This document shows positions 1 to 7,781 of a stretch of DNA of 49,451 bases, in pieces. The position numbers were made by a program, and so were the translations under genes. The first letter of the stretch is position 1. Every line of letters starts with the position of its first letter. The notes under the pieces were generated by a model. That model was not told the origin of the DNA and did not search any database. It saw only the letters and a program-made list of their open reading frames with translations. Source of the stretch: an uncultured bacterium (GTDB lineage Bacteria; Bacillota; Clostridia; Christensenellales; CAG-917); contig CASQXY010000010.1 in the NCBI GenBank assembly GCA_949432885.1, positions 1 through 49,451 of the forward strand, given 5' to 3'.

Positions 1-350
1 TGCCTCCCGTAGGAGTCTGGGCCGTGTTTCAGTCCCAATGTGGCCGATCAGCCTCTCAGCTCGGCTACCCATCGCAGGCTTGGTGGGCTGTTATCTCACC
101 AACTACCTAATGGGATATGAGCCCATCTCTATCCGATAAAATCTTTTACCGCTGCACGATGCCGTGCTGTGGTCATATACCGTATTACCAGTCGTTTCCA
201 ACTGCTATCCCGTTGATAGAGGCAGGTTGCTCATACATTACTCACCCGTTCGCCACTAACTTTCATCCCGAAGGAATCAGTCCGTTCGACTTGCATGTGT
301 TAAGCATGCCGCCAGCGTTCGTCCTGAGCCAGGATCAAACTCTTGAGTTC
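1..350 (-). rRNA. rrs: 16S ribosomal RNA, 5' part (cut by window edge)
   Basis: The reverse complement reads as the beginning of a 16S rRNA. The universal 27F priming site lies at 324-343 and the conserved site around E. coli 338-353 fills the first 16 bases of the window. Counting back from the 27F site puts the mature 5' end near 350. About 350 of roughly 1500 nt are present; the rest, and any 23S and 5S genes, lie beyond the left edge. The gene reads leftwards and is served by the promoter at 489-517. The sequence is clostridial in style, but species cannot be assigned by eye. Confidence 0.97.
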
Positions 351-488
351 AATCTTGACTGTCTAAACTATTTGTTCAAAGGTTTTTAGACGTTAATTTA
401 ATGTTAGTTCAATTCGCATTAAAAAATCGCTTTCCAAAATATTCAATTATCAAGGTTCATGCCGTCCTTTTGAGTGGACAGCTTATAT

Positions 489-517
489 ATGCTACCACAA
501 CCAACGGCCTTTGTCAA
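489..517 (-). promoter_or_regulatory. rRNA operon promoter
   Basis: On the minus strand a perfect -35 (TTGACA, 512-517) is followed after 17 bases by TAGCAT (489-494) as -10. A/T-rich sequence with long T and A runs lies just upstream (about 528-660) and could act as an UP element. Transcription would start near 482, about 130 nt before the mature 16S end, leaving a leader of the usual size for processing and antitermination signals. Confidence 0.75.
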
Positions 518-743
518 ACGCTTTAAACATTTTTTTCAAAGTTTTTTTGCAAACTCTTTATAGCTTGCCGCCGTAAATTTGATAGCTTGCTTATGATATT
601 ACATTGAGAAACTTTTGTAAAGCGTTTTTTTAATATTTTTTACAGAATTTTTTGGAAATTTTTCCGTTCATGTTATACACACAATATATAGCATAACAAG
701 CCCAATGCGTACACAACCCCGAAGCGGCCGCATATTATTAATG

Positions 744-776
744 TACGCGCATAGCGCGCGCACGCGCGCGATATCG
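744..776. repeat. Alternating CG-rich tract
   Basis: A run of alternating pyrimidine-purine steps dominated by CG dinucleotides, ending in GATATCG. It stands out sharply from the A/T-rich sequence to its left. A similar tract lies at 20611-20637, upstream of the TIR gene. Such sequence can adopt Z-DNA or act as a palindromic site; no function is evident. Confidence 0.5.
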
Positions 777-849
777 ACCTTATCCGCGCGAAGCCGTTCG
801 CATACGCTCATAATAGTCCCCATTGTTCCATACTCTATGTTTTTTTACA

Positions 850-882
850 GGCAAACAGCAGGGGCAATCCCTGCTGTTTGCC
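850..882 (-). terminator. Strong hairpin after the lipoprotein gene
   Basis: A perfect 14-bp stem (850-863 with 869-882) and 5-base loop lie 50 nt beyond the stop codon of the 933-3341 gene. On the minus strand it is followed by an A-rich rather than a U-rich stretch, so it is not a classical intrinsic terminator; it may protect the mRNA 3' end or terminate inefficiently. Confidence 0.5.
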
Positions 883-932
883 GGCGTTCTTTGTCGAAAC
901 CATTCGTTTGCCGGTTCACCATATGAATACCG

Positions 933-3341
933 TTACGCATTCCACTCTACGGTTATCGACGAATCGACGAACCAGCTTTGATGCCAGCCGTCAGGTCTTG
1001 AAGGATAACCTTTTACGCTTATTGCGAGCGTTCCCGCCCCATTATTTGCAAACGCCTGCATTCCGATGCTCGTCACGCTTTGCGGAATGGTAACAGTAGC
1101 AAGAAGTTCGGTCGCCATAAACGCATTTTGTCCTATCGACTGCACGCCGTCCGCTATCGTGAGCGTTTGAAGAGCTGCGCAGCCATAAAACGCTCGGTCG
1201 CCGACCGTTTTAATGTTGGACGGAATCGCTACGCTTCTGAGTGCGGCACAATTTCTGAACACATAAGCGCCTATACTCGTATATCCCGAGAAATCGGAAG
1301 CGGAGAGACTTTCAACTTCCATTTTACGGTCGAAATCGAGCAATCTGACTTCGCTGCCGAACGTATACTTTACAAATCCGTTTGCCTCGCTCGTTATAAA
1401 GCCTTCAAACTGTTCGTTCAAACTCCTGCGCACTTCGGCAGAAGACGGAACCCGTTCTCCCGCGTTATTGTAAACGTACGGAGTCCAATCTACGCCGGAA
1501 AGATTGGTTATCTGCACAAGCGCGGCGCACTCCGCAAACGCTTTCTCGTCTATCGAATTTACGGAAGCGGGGATGACGAGCGTATGCAACGAACCGAATC
1601 CATTGAAGCCTCTTCCCGTATCGGGTAAGCTGCTGCCCGAGGAAATTATCAGATTTTGTAAAGTTTCTTTGCTCGACATGAGGAAATTGGGATATAACTT
1701 GGTTATCAAACCCGCGTCGCATTCCACCGTTTTCAAATACGTCGCGCCCTCCAACGACGCCAGTTTTGTGACAGTAGACGGAATGTGAAGCTCCTCTATT
1801 CCCGAATTTGCAAAAGCGGAGTCGCCTATCGTCAAAAGTCCTTGGGGCAAATTGATATTTTGAAGCGCGGCACAGCCGTTGAACGCATTCGGCGATATTT
1901 CCGTTACGGTACTCGGAATTTCAATTGCCGAGAGCGCCTTACAGCCGTTAAAAGTACGCGAACCGATCAATTCAAGACCGTCGTTCAGAGTGACGTTCCG
2001 AAGATTTTCGCAATTTTGGAAAACGCCCTTTCTGAATTTCGAGCTTGCACCGAGAGACCGAATCTCTCCGCTTATGACCGCGGTATCAAGCGACGGACAA
2101 TCCATACAGTATCCGGCGGCGATTTCCGTACCGCCGTTGAACTCGCGGTATTCGAGATTAGGCAGACCGCTCGTATTCATACAAGCGGGGGCGACTATAC
2201 GTTTAAGCGACACGCATTCGGAATTGAACGTAGTGCTTGCGCAAGTAGTCAAAGTTGACGGGAATACCGCTTCTCTAAGCTTAGGATTGGCAATAAGGCA
2301 GGAGTTGCCCGTTTCGACAAGCGTACTCGGCAGCGATATCGTTTCCAGATTTTCCATACCTGCAAAGCATACGACGTCCAACTTTTCAACGCCCTCGGAT
2401 ACTATAAGATGCTTAATGACCGCATTACTGTTAAACGCCGCGTAACCGACCGTTTTAACGGTCGACGGCACCGCGTAAGTTATAACCGGCTTGGAATTCG
2501 GGTATGCAATCAACTCCGTTCCGTCTTTGGAAAACAGCACTCCGTTTTGCGCCGACAAAGTAGGATGCTCGTCCGCAACGGCTATTTCCTCGATTTGCGC
2601 ATACGCAAACCAATACGCGTCGGCTTCGACAACGTTAATTGGCAAGCTTACGGCTTTTACGGTCGGATTTTCTTCCTGCCAAAGGAAAGACCTTTCGAAA
2701 ACTATATTATCGTCGACGGGGAGAATAATACTTTCTTCACTGCCGAGATAACTCACGATTTTAACCGAACCGTCCGAGGATTGCTCCGTCTCATAATCGG
2801 AAAGCGCGGTTTGCACCCATACTCTTTCAATCATTTCCTGCCATTTTGCGTACAAGGTTGCAGGTCCCGTCACCGTGTAAGGGAACGCGATACGGTTGCC
2901 GCTGAATTCCCCGTTGTCGTACCAACCCAGAAAATCGCAGTTATCACGAGTAGTAATAGGCTCCGTCGGTATTTCCGACGCCGTAACGGATTGCACGGCG
3001 CTGCCGCCGTTAGTTACGAAAGTCACCTCATACTCTGCGGGCCGCCTCTCAATCCACTTTGCGTAAAGCGCGGTATCTTTGATGAGCGTATAAGGAAACG
3101 TGACGCGATTTCCGTTGAGCTCCTCATTGTCGTACCAGCCCGCAAAGTCATAATTTTCACGGGTGGTAACGGGCTCGACGTCTATTACAGACAACGTCTG
3201 CGACGCGACTGAGCTACCTCCGTTCGTAACAAAAGTTACGGTGAAGTCCTGCGTTTGACTGCCGGGATTACAGGCGACAAACAGCGAGACCGTGATGATA
3301 AGTGTGGCTATTATCATCAAGATTTTTGTTGCTTTTTTCAT
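933..3341 (-). CDS. Surface lipoprotein with InlB B-repeats and BspA-like leucine-rich repeats
   Basis: Predicted cell-surface binding or adhesion protein of 802 residues. Residues 1-24 form a lipoprotein signal (hydrophobic stretch ending FVAC, lipidated Cys24). Two InlB B-type (Listeria-Bacteroides) repeats follow at about 34-96 and 104-167, each with a TNGGS...GWYDN...LYAKW pattern. From about 200 to the end there are many LRR_5/BspA repeats (CAALQ.I..P..L..IG..AF style). The start at 3341 is preferred over an in-frame GTG two codons upstream because AGGAGG lies six bases before the ATG. It is monocistronic, behind the structured leader at 3342-3537. BspA-type proteins bind host or neighbour-cell ligands; the ligand here is unknown. 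Confidence 0.85.
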   Translation of the reverse strand: MKKATKILMIIATLIITVSLFVACNPGSQTQDFTVTFVTNGGSSVASQTLSVIDVEPVTTRENYDFAGWYDNEELNGNRVTFPYTLIKDTALYAKWIERRPAEYEVTFVTNGGSAVQSVTASEIPTEPITTRDNCDFLGWYDNGEFSGNRIAFPYTVTGPATLYAKWQEMIERVWVQTALSDYETEQSSDGSVKIVSYLGSEESIILPVDDNIVFERSFLWQEENPTVKAVSLPINVVEADAYWFAYAQIEEIAVADEHPTLSAQNGVLFSKDGTELIAYPNSKPVITYAVPSTVKTVGYAAFNSNAVIKHLIVSEGVEKLDVVCFAGMENLETISLPSTLVETGNSCLIANPKLREAVFPSTLTTCASTTFNSECVSLKRIVAPACMNTSGLPNLEYREFNGGTEIAAGYCMDCPSLDTAVISGEIRSLGASSKFRKGVFQNCENLRNVTLNDGLELIGSRTFNGCKALSAIEIPSTVTEISPNAFNGCAALQNINLPQGLLTIGDSAFANSGIEELHIPSTVTKLASLEGATYLKTVECDAGLITKLYPNFLMSSKETLQNLIISSGSSLPDTGRGFNGFGSLHTLVIPASVNSIDEKAFAECAALVQITNLSGVDWTPYVYNNAGERVPSSAEVRRSLNEQFEGFITSEANGFVKYTFGSEVRLLDFDRKMEVESLSASDFSGYTSIGAYVFRNCAALRSVAIPSNIKTVGDRAFYGCAALQTLTIADGVQSIGQNAFMATELLATVTIPQSVTSIGMQAFANNGAGTLAISVKGYPSRPDGWHQSWFVDSSITVEWNA

Positions 3342-3537
3342 AAGCACCTCCTATATTCTGCCTTAAAGGCGAGTGTCCGTCAAATAACGCAAAAAAATGC
3401 GCCCCAACGCGGAGCGCAATGCATTCGCCGCGTTGTTGCCACACAACTTTACACTCGCCAAAAAGCCGAACATATGCGACGGGAATGCCGATTATATTGT
3501 CGGTTAAGGTGAGTGTTTTATTCAGTTGTGTGGCAAC
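3342..3537 (-). promoter_or_regulatory. Structured 5' leader, candidate riboswitch/attenuator
   Basis: From the predicted start site the RNA begins with a 14-nt stem (3524-3537) that pairs perfectly with 3435-3448, enclosing a multi-stem domain. Directly after it comes an intrinsic-terminator hairpin (stem 3405-3412 with 3428-3435, then U7 at 3391-3397). Inside the domain GGCGAGUGU (3451-3459) can pair either with ACACUCACC upstream (3508-3516, one mismatch) or perfectly with ACACUCGCC downstream (3368-3376), close to the ribosome binding site. Mutually exclusive pairings plus a terminator are the hallmark of a regulatory leader. I do not recognise the class. Confidence 0.55.
3391..3435 (-). 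terminator. Leader terminator hairpin
   Basis: Eight-bp stem CAACGCGG/CCGCGTTG with an inner GCAATGC-type loop. On the minus strand it is followed by GGGGCGC and seven T residues. It lies inside the leader, upstream of the gene it would control, which suggests attenuation rather than end-of-operon termination. Confidence 0.6.
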
Positions 3538-3540
3538 TTG

Positions 3541-3569
3541 ATAATATCATACAAAACGCTTGTTTGCAA
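3541..3569 (-). promoter_or_regulatory. Promoter of the surface lipoprotein gene
   Basis: Minus strand: -35 TTGCAA (3564-3569), 17-base spacer, -10 TATTAT (3541-3546). The start site would fall at 3534-3537, exactly where the first strand of the leader stem begins. This agreement supports both the promoter and the leader. Confidence 0.65.
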
Positions 3570-3628
3570 GCGCATAGTCCGCGAAAGACACAGACCGACG
3601 ATATCGCCTGCTTCGATGCAGCGCGTAA

Positions 3629-4018
3629 AATCGAGAATGTTTTTCCGGCTGCTCTTTATCTCTTCTCGAAATAGGTTATGCCGACACAGTATGCTCGGAT
3701 AAAATAACCGAATCTTTTCACGTCTCAAAATACGGCAGATTTGGCATACTGTTAAAAAAGAGGATAAGCAAAATAGACAAACCGACAATATACGAAGAAA
3801 CGCACATAGAATACGAAACAGTTACGTGCGATATTTGCGGAAAACCCGTTTTTAAGAGACAAGACATAAACGGCGAATGCCCAAACTGCTGGTGGAGATT
3901 CAGCAAATACGAAAACAACTTTGAGCAAAAGACAATGTCAATAAAACTATTTGAAACCATACCTTATCAGAACGCGCTGTTTATAACTCCGCCGCCGAGG
4001 CAGATTTCGCCGTCGTAA
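3629..4018 (+). pseudogene. Remnant of a CPCC-type cysteine-rich zinc-binding protein
   Basis: An open plus-strand frame without a usable start encodes CDICGKPVF (from 3827) followed by GECPNCWWRF and KYENN, a pattern like small cysteine-rich CPCC-domain proteins (two CxxC pairs, then WWRF/WEDD-like text). There is no ATG before the cysteines, and the frame has lost its own stop and runs into the 3' end of mnmA on the other strand. The stretch 3740-3960 is richer in A than its neighbours. It is best read as a truncated gene whose two ends have been lost. A role cannot be given. Confidence 0.5.
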
Positions 4019-5046
4019 ATCACCGCGTACTGACCGGGGGCTATCGCGCGTTGCTTTTGCTCGAACTCCAACCTCACGTTGCCGCCGTCAAGAACGTACG
4101 CCCTCGCCTTTTGAAGAGGCTGGCGGTGCTTTATGCGTGCCTCGCAATCGAACTCCTTCGCGGAAGGAGGGGTAATGAAATTGAAGCCTTCCGTTTCGAG
4201 CTCGCCCTTAAAGAGTATATCGTCCTCTCCCTGCGAAACTATCAGGCGGTTGTTTTCGACGTCCTTTGAGAGTACGAACCACCTTTCTCCGTTGCCGTCC
4301 GCGCTCCCGCCGATACCGAGACCTCTGCGCTGACCTATCGTGTAATAGTACACTCCGTTATGTCTGCCGACCGCCCTGCCGTCCTGCGTAACAATATCGC
4401 CCTCTTTCATCGGGATATATTGAGACAGGAAATTCCTGAAATTTCGCTCGCCTATGAAGCAAATGCCCGTGCTGTCCTTTTTCTCCGCGACGGGGATATC
4501 AAACTTCCTCGCCGCCTCCCGCACCTCGGGCTTGGTCATATCCCCGAGCGGAAACAGGACGTCGCGCAGTTGATAGGACGACACTTGGTTGAGGAAGTAC
4601 GTCTGGTCCTTGTTGTCGTCGCGCGCGCGGAGCAGGTAGTGCGTATTGCCGTCGTGCCGTATTCTGCAATAGTGCCCCGTAGCCACGAAGTCCGCGCCCA
4701 TCTCCCTCGCAAAGTCCGCAAAGGGTCCGAATTTGACCTCTCTGTTGCAAAGCACGTCGGGATTGGGAGTGCGTCCCTTTTTGTACTCCTCGACAAACAG
4801 TCTGAACACGTTGTCCATATATTGCTCTGAAAAGTCCGACGAGTAATACGGAATGCCTATCCTGTCGCATATGCGGCGCACGTCCGCCCAGTCCTGCTCG
4901 CCCGTACAGCAGCCGCTGCCGTCGATTTCCTTCCAGTTGGACATATAAAGCGCGACTACGTCGAAGCCCTGCTCTTTGAGCAGTGCCGCCGCAACTGCGG
5001 AATCCACTCCGCCCGACATACCGACTATAACTCGCTTATTTGACAT
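3967..5046 (-). CDS. mnmA: tRNA-specific 2-thiouridylase MnmA
   Basis: MnmA puts sulfur on C2 of the wobble uridine of tRNA-Lys, -Glu and -Gln, using ATP to adenylate the base and a persulfide relay from a cysteine desulfurase. The 359 residues are the normal length. The PP-loop SGGVDS is at 11-16, the nucleophile Cys100 is in NPDVLCNREVKFG, and the persulfide Cys196 is in DSTGICFIGE. The C-terminal beta-barrel ends with the usual GQYAVIYDGEICLGGGVI region. The ATG has GGTGCGATT upstream, a modest ribosome binding site. No iscS-type gene is next to it. The 3' end converges on a gene remnant on the plus strand. Confidence 0.97.
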   Translation of the reverse strand: MSNKRVIVGMSGGVDSAVAAALLKEQGFDVVALYMSNWKEIDGSGCCTGEQDWADVRRICDRIGIPYYSSDFSEQYMDNVFRLFVEEYKKGRTPNPDVLCNREVKFGPFADFAREMGADFVATGHYCRIRHDGNTHYLLRARDDNKDQTYFLNQVSSYQLRDVLFPLGDMTKPEVREAARKFDIPVAEKKDSTGICFIGERNFRNFLSQYIPMKEGDIVTQDGRAVGRHNGVYYYTIGQRRGLGIGGSADGNGERWFVLSKDVENNRLIVSQGEDDILFKGELETEGFNFITPPSAKEFDCEARIKHRQPLQKARAYVLDGGNVRLEFEQKQRAIAPGQYAVIYDGEICLGGGVINSAF

Positions 5047-5187
5047 AATCGCACCTTTACAATGTAATATTGAGTAGATAAACAGCGGTTTTGCATATTA
5101 AGCTTATATAAAACAATAAAATATATCCGCCGTTATCCTACTCGCTTATTAAATTTTATCATTTCCAAAGTCCAAAGTAAAGCGAAA

Positions 5188-5217
5188 GCCGTACCAATCG
5201 ATACGGCCGTATTTTTT
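5188..5217 (+). terminator. Small hairpin with T run
   Basis: A 6-bp stem GCCGTA/TACGGC (5188-5193 with 5202-5207) is followed by CGTA and six T residues. It could terminate plus-strand transcription, though no intact upstream plus-strand gene is present and it overlaps the HTH remnant. Confidence 0.35.
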
Positions 5218-5260
5218 CGACGTGAGCGTAGACTATCTCATCGGCAGAAAGGAAATCTGA
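5189..5260 (+). pseudogene. C-terminal remnant of an XRE-family regulator
   Basis: In frame to a TGA at 5258-5260 the plus strand encodes YFFDVSVDYLIGRKEI. This matches the conserved tail of small Cro/C1-type repressors (ADYFDVSVDYLIGR), and resembles the tail of the intact regulator at 31904-32116 (FFGVTVDFLIGRTEE). No helix-turn-helix region lies upstream; only a few dozen codons without a start are open. It is read as the last part of a deleted gene. Confidence 0.5.
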
Positions 5261-5393
5261 TTTCGCCGCGAACAACATAGATTTCGTTGATTCTTTCACG
5301 TTTTACATTTTTGCAACAAATTACAAAACCTTCCGTTGAAACCTTACGATAAAATTTGCAAGTAATGCAAATTTGAAACGTACGAGGTACAGA

Positions 5394-6122
5394 ATGAAAG
5401 TTTACGAAATTACACAAAAACTTCCCGATTATTTTGCAAAACATACAAGGCTTCACGATATACTCGTCCCGATCCTCACGCTGATCGTATGCCCTATTTT
5501 ATCAATTATCCTTATTGCAAGCGGAGGATACAATCTTGTTACTACGTCCATATCGAAAATCGGATGGCAGAACGGACTGCTGCCCGCGGTGTACGTGTGG
5601 GGATTGATAAATATTGCGGCGGTGGTTTATCTGCTTAAACTTGTTCTGGATATAGGCAAATACTCAAAATCGGGGAAAGCCATCGTTTACTCTATTTTCG
5701 CTCTGGGTTGCATATTCCTTTTTGTCGGAATATCAGTGCCGTTTATAAACGACGAATTATACTCGCATTTCGTAATGCGCAAGATTCACAACACATTTGC
5801 AACCGTAGGATTTGTTATGTTTGTCGTGATGCTGATAGCGATTACTGCAATGACCTTTTTCCGCAACAGAATGCAAGCGCTTATCGGCTCCTGTGCAATT
5901 GCATTTTTGATAATAACGGGAATTTTTGCCGTTCTTTGCGTAAATTCTCCCGAAAAAGCCACTTTCATAACGGCAGCGGCGCAAATGTATATTTTCGCGG
6001 CTTTTCACGTTTTGCTGTGTATGCAATACTTTTTGACCCGTTTCCTGCCTCACGAAAGCTACGAATGCGATATGGAATTAAAAAAATCAGAAGAAAATAA
6101 TTCAAACGAAGCGTCGGCGTAG
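5394..6122 (+). CDS. DUF998 family membrane protein
   Basis: Integral membrane protein of 242 residues with about six hydrophobic helices. The pattern of GGYNLVTTSISKIG after the first helix, and a later HFVMRKIHNTFATVGF helix, fits the DUF998 family, whose function is unknown. The ATG at 5394 is chosen over a TTG at 5373 because GAGG lies nine bases upstream and the extra residues are basic and non-conserved. It stands alone between mnmA (divergent) and the tRNA cluster (convergent). The tail is hydrophilic and acidic. Confidence 0.7.
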   Translation: MKVYEITQKLPDYFAKHTRLHDILVPILTLIVCPILSIILIASGGYNLVTTSISKIGWQNGLLPAVYVWGLINIAAVVYLLKLVLDIGKYSKSGKAIVYSIFALGCIFLFVGISVPFINDELYSHFVMRKIHNTFATVGFVMFVVMLIAITAMTFFRNRMQALIGSCAIAFLIITGIFAVLCVNSPEKATFITAAAQMYIFAAFHVLLCMQYFLTRFLPHESYECDMELKKSEENNSNEASA

Positions 6123-6286
6123 ACAAGTGAAAGGAGACACTACGGGCAAAAGCGCACGCAGGGCGCAAACCAAGCAAAAGATTGCGCGAATCAGAGCAAT
6201 AGTTTACAAAGACGGTCTGATTTGATAGCAGGCAATGTTTTGCGCGGAGCAACGAGAAAACGCACGCGGCATATTCGTGCTTTTCA

Positions 6287-6315
6287 TAAAAGAAAAGCAC
6301 GTTATGTCAACGTGC
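6287..6315 (-). terminator. Terminator after the tRNA-like remnant
   Basis: On the minus strand the stem GCACGTT/AACGTGC (6297-6315) is followed by TTTTCTTTT. It sits ten bases after the CCA end of the broken tRNA copy, just as the hairpin at 6424-6450 follows the intact tRNA. Confidence 0.7.
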
Positions 6316-6324
6316 GTTTTCGAG

Positions 6325-6410
6325 TGGCGCACCCGGCAGGAGTCGTAGCGAGCAGGCGAGCGTAATAGCGTAGCAGAATGCGGAGCGTCAGCGAAAGGTA
6401 AGACGAGTGC
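6325..6410 (-). pseudogene. tRNA-Arg-like remnant with replaced middle
   Basis: Both ends of the tRNA-Arg gene are repeated here: the 5' acceptor strand GCACTCG (6404-6410) and the last 20-odd bases including the 3' T-stem strand, acceptor strand and CCA (from 6325). The roughly 58 bases between bear no resemblance to D, anticodon or T arms, and the T-loop is incomplete. The acceptor stem can still form, but no tRNA fold is possible. A terminator follows. It looks like a tandem copy whose core was exchanged or scrambled. Confidence 0.65.
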
Positions 6411-6423
6411 CGAGTGAATAGAA

Positions 6424-6450
6424 ACACCCCACGCAATTTGCGTGGGGTGT
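6424..6450 (-). terminator. tRNA-Arg terminator
   Basis: A perfect 12-bp stem (6424-6435 with 6439-6450) with a 3-base loop starts one base after the tRNA CCA end on the minus strand and is followed by TTCTATT. It is a strong end for the tRNA transcript. Confidence 0.75.
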
Positions 6451-6451
6451 G

Positions 6452-6527
6452 TGGCGCACCCGGCAGGAGTCGAACCCGCGCATCCAGAATCGGAATCTGA
6501 CACTCTATCCAACTGAGTTACGAGTGC
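6452..6527 (-). tRNA. tRNA-Arg (anticodon CCG)
   Basis: The 76-nt reverse complement folds as a cloverleaf. The acceptor is GCACTCG with CGGGTGC, discriminator G and an encoded CCA. The D stem is ACTC/GAGT, the anticodon stem is TCAGA/TCTGG with loop TTCCGAT (anticodon CCG, codon CGG), and the T stem is GCGGG/CCTGC with loop TTCGACT. One T-G pair in the acceptor is tolerated. It is followed by a strong terminator and a broken copy. Confidence 0.93.
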
Positions 6528-6744
6528 ACATTTATATTCTAATTGCTTTTATCGGATTTGTCGAGGAATTTATGCCATATCGGAAGCGCTTGTTTTGTCT
6601 ATTTGCCAAGCGATTACCGAAGGGATTATTTCAACCGCAAACCGTATGCGTTTTCCGCTTCCTACACATTTTTAGCGGCGGCACAAATCGCTTCTTGTAT
6701 CACGGCACAATTTCGCACTCGTATTTCGATAGTAAAGCCTCAAC
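6528..6744. other. Short gap between tRNA-Arg and the PanE-family gene
   Basis: No gene is supported. A plus-strand frame over 6543-6770 with protein-like composition (YRRDYFNRKPYAF...) has no ribosome binding site and runs into the end of the neighbouring gene; it may be a worn membrane-protein remnant, but I cannot name a family. Confidence 0.3.
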
Positions 6745-7764
6745 TCAAAACAAATCCGCAAACAGCTTGACGTTATCGAACCTCGGCTGATACTCTCCCT
6801 TTTCGATAGCATGGATAATTTCCACGACCTTGTCGTTGAAGGGAGTGGCAACGCCGTATCTTTTCCCGAACGCACAGACTATTCCGTTGATGCTGTCTAT
6901 TTCGCATGGAATGCCTTTCTCTATATCCTGCAACATACTCGCTTTAAGCAAGCGATGCTTTTTGATTGCGAGAGGAATTATCGCAAAGCTGATTTTCTTT
7001 TTAAACGCGCCTTTATAATCGAGCAGTTTGACAACGTCCTTGCCTTGAATGGGTTCTATTTTTATATTCGCGGCGTTTGCGACGTCGATACATTCCTTTA
7101 CAATACGCTGAACGACCTTTCTGCTCTGCTTATTCTCGGCGACGGCGCCGAAGGTATCGCCTAGAACCGCGCTCATACCGCTGAACGCACTGTTGATAAG
7201 CAACTTGACCCACCTTGCGCCTATAAAGTTTGTCTCTATATCCACATGACCCATTACGCCGAGAATGCGCACTATCTCGTCAAATTTCTCATTGTCGCCG
7301 TTACCGTAGCTGCCTACGCTGAACGTAAGGCTCTCCCTCTCGGGTTCGGAGGTCAGCTCGCTTACGCCCGATTCAAGCCTTGTGGCGCCCCAGCCGACTG
7401 CCGCGCCGAATGTCCTGTCCGCACCTAATATTTCGGATATTTCCTGCTCCGGCAACCCGTTCTGCAACGTGCAAATTACGCCGTCATCCGACAAGAACTC
7501 CGATATTTTTCGGACGGTATCGACATTGCCGAGCTGTTTGGTGAGAAGAAACACTATATCGTACTTTTTTGTCGTTTGCGAGTCCAGCACCGCGTTTACT
7601 TTCTGACAAAAGTCCGCCTTGCCGCGCACGACTGCGCCGCGTTCGTTAAGCGCGTTGACGCTTTTTGGATTTCTGTCCACAACGTCGAACTTTTCTCCGC
7701 TCCTTGCAAGGTATGCGGCAAGCACGATTCCCAACGAGCCCGCACCGTAAATTGCGTATTCCAT
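6745..7764 (-). CDS. 2-dehydropantoate 2-reductase family protein
   Basis: Ketopantoate reductase-fold protein of 339 residues. Such enzymes reduce a 2-oxoacid with NADPH; PanE makes pantoate for coenzyme A. The N-terminal Rossmann motif is YGAGSLGIVLA (about 6-16), followed by the family pattern LLTKQLGNVD and TLQNGLPEQE, where Asn is a conserved substrate/cofactor residue. The helical C-terminal domain has the KLLINSAFSG(M)SAVLG region with the usual catalytic Lys. It lies 17 bases after the sugar transferase and probably shares its transcript. No other pantothenate genes are near, so it may act on a different oxoacid. Family assignment is sure, substrate is not. Confidence 0.85.
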   Translation of the reverse strand: MEYAIYGAGSLGIVLAAYLARSGEKFDVVDRNPKSVNALNERGAVVRGKADFCQKVNAVLDSQTTKKYDIVFLLTKQLGNVDTVRKISEFLSDDGVICTLQNGLPEQEISEILGADRTFGAAVGWGATRLESGVSELTSEPERESLTFSVGSYGNGDNEKFDEIVRILGVMGHVDIETNFIGARWVKLLINSAFSGMSAVLGDTFGAVAENKQSRKVVQRIVKECIDVANAANIKIEPIQGKDVVKLLDYKGAFKKKISFAIIPLAIKKHRLLKASMLQDIEKGIPCEIDSINGIVCAFGKRYGVATPFNDKVVEIIHAIEKGEYQPRFDNVKLFADLF

Positions 7765-7781
7765 ATTCCGCCTCCGTCCGA

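Larger units (their letters stand above)
351..932. other. Intergenic region between rrn leader and lipoprotein gene
   Basis: No convincing gene lies here. It holds the 16S leader (351-482), the rRNA promoter, an A/T-rich upstream tract to about 680, then an abrupt change to alternating CG-rich sequence at 744-776 and a long perfect hairpin at 850-882. Short open frames on the plus strand lack ribosome binding sites and resemble nothing known. Confidence 0.6.

Noticed and set aside
2409..3212. Plus-strand frames opposite the surface lipoprotein
   Set aside because: Arg/Val-rich text mirroring LRR codons; the minus strand has signal peptide, repeats and promoter.
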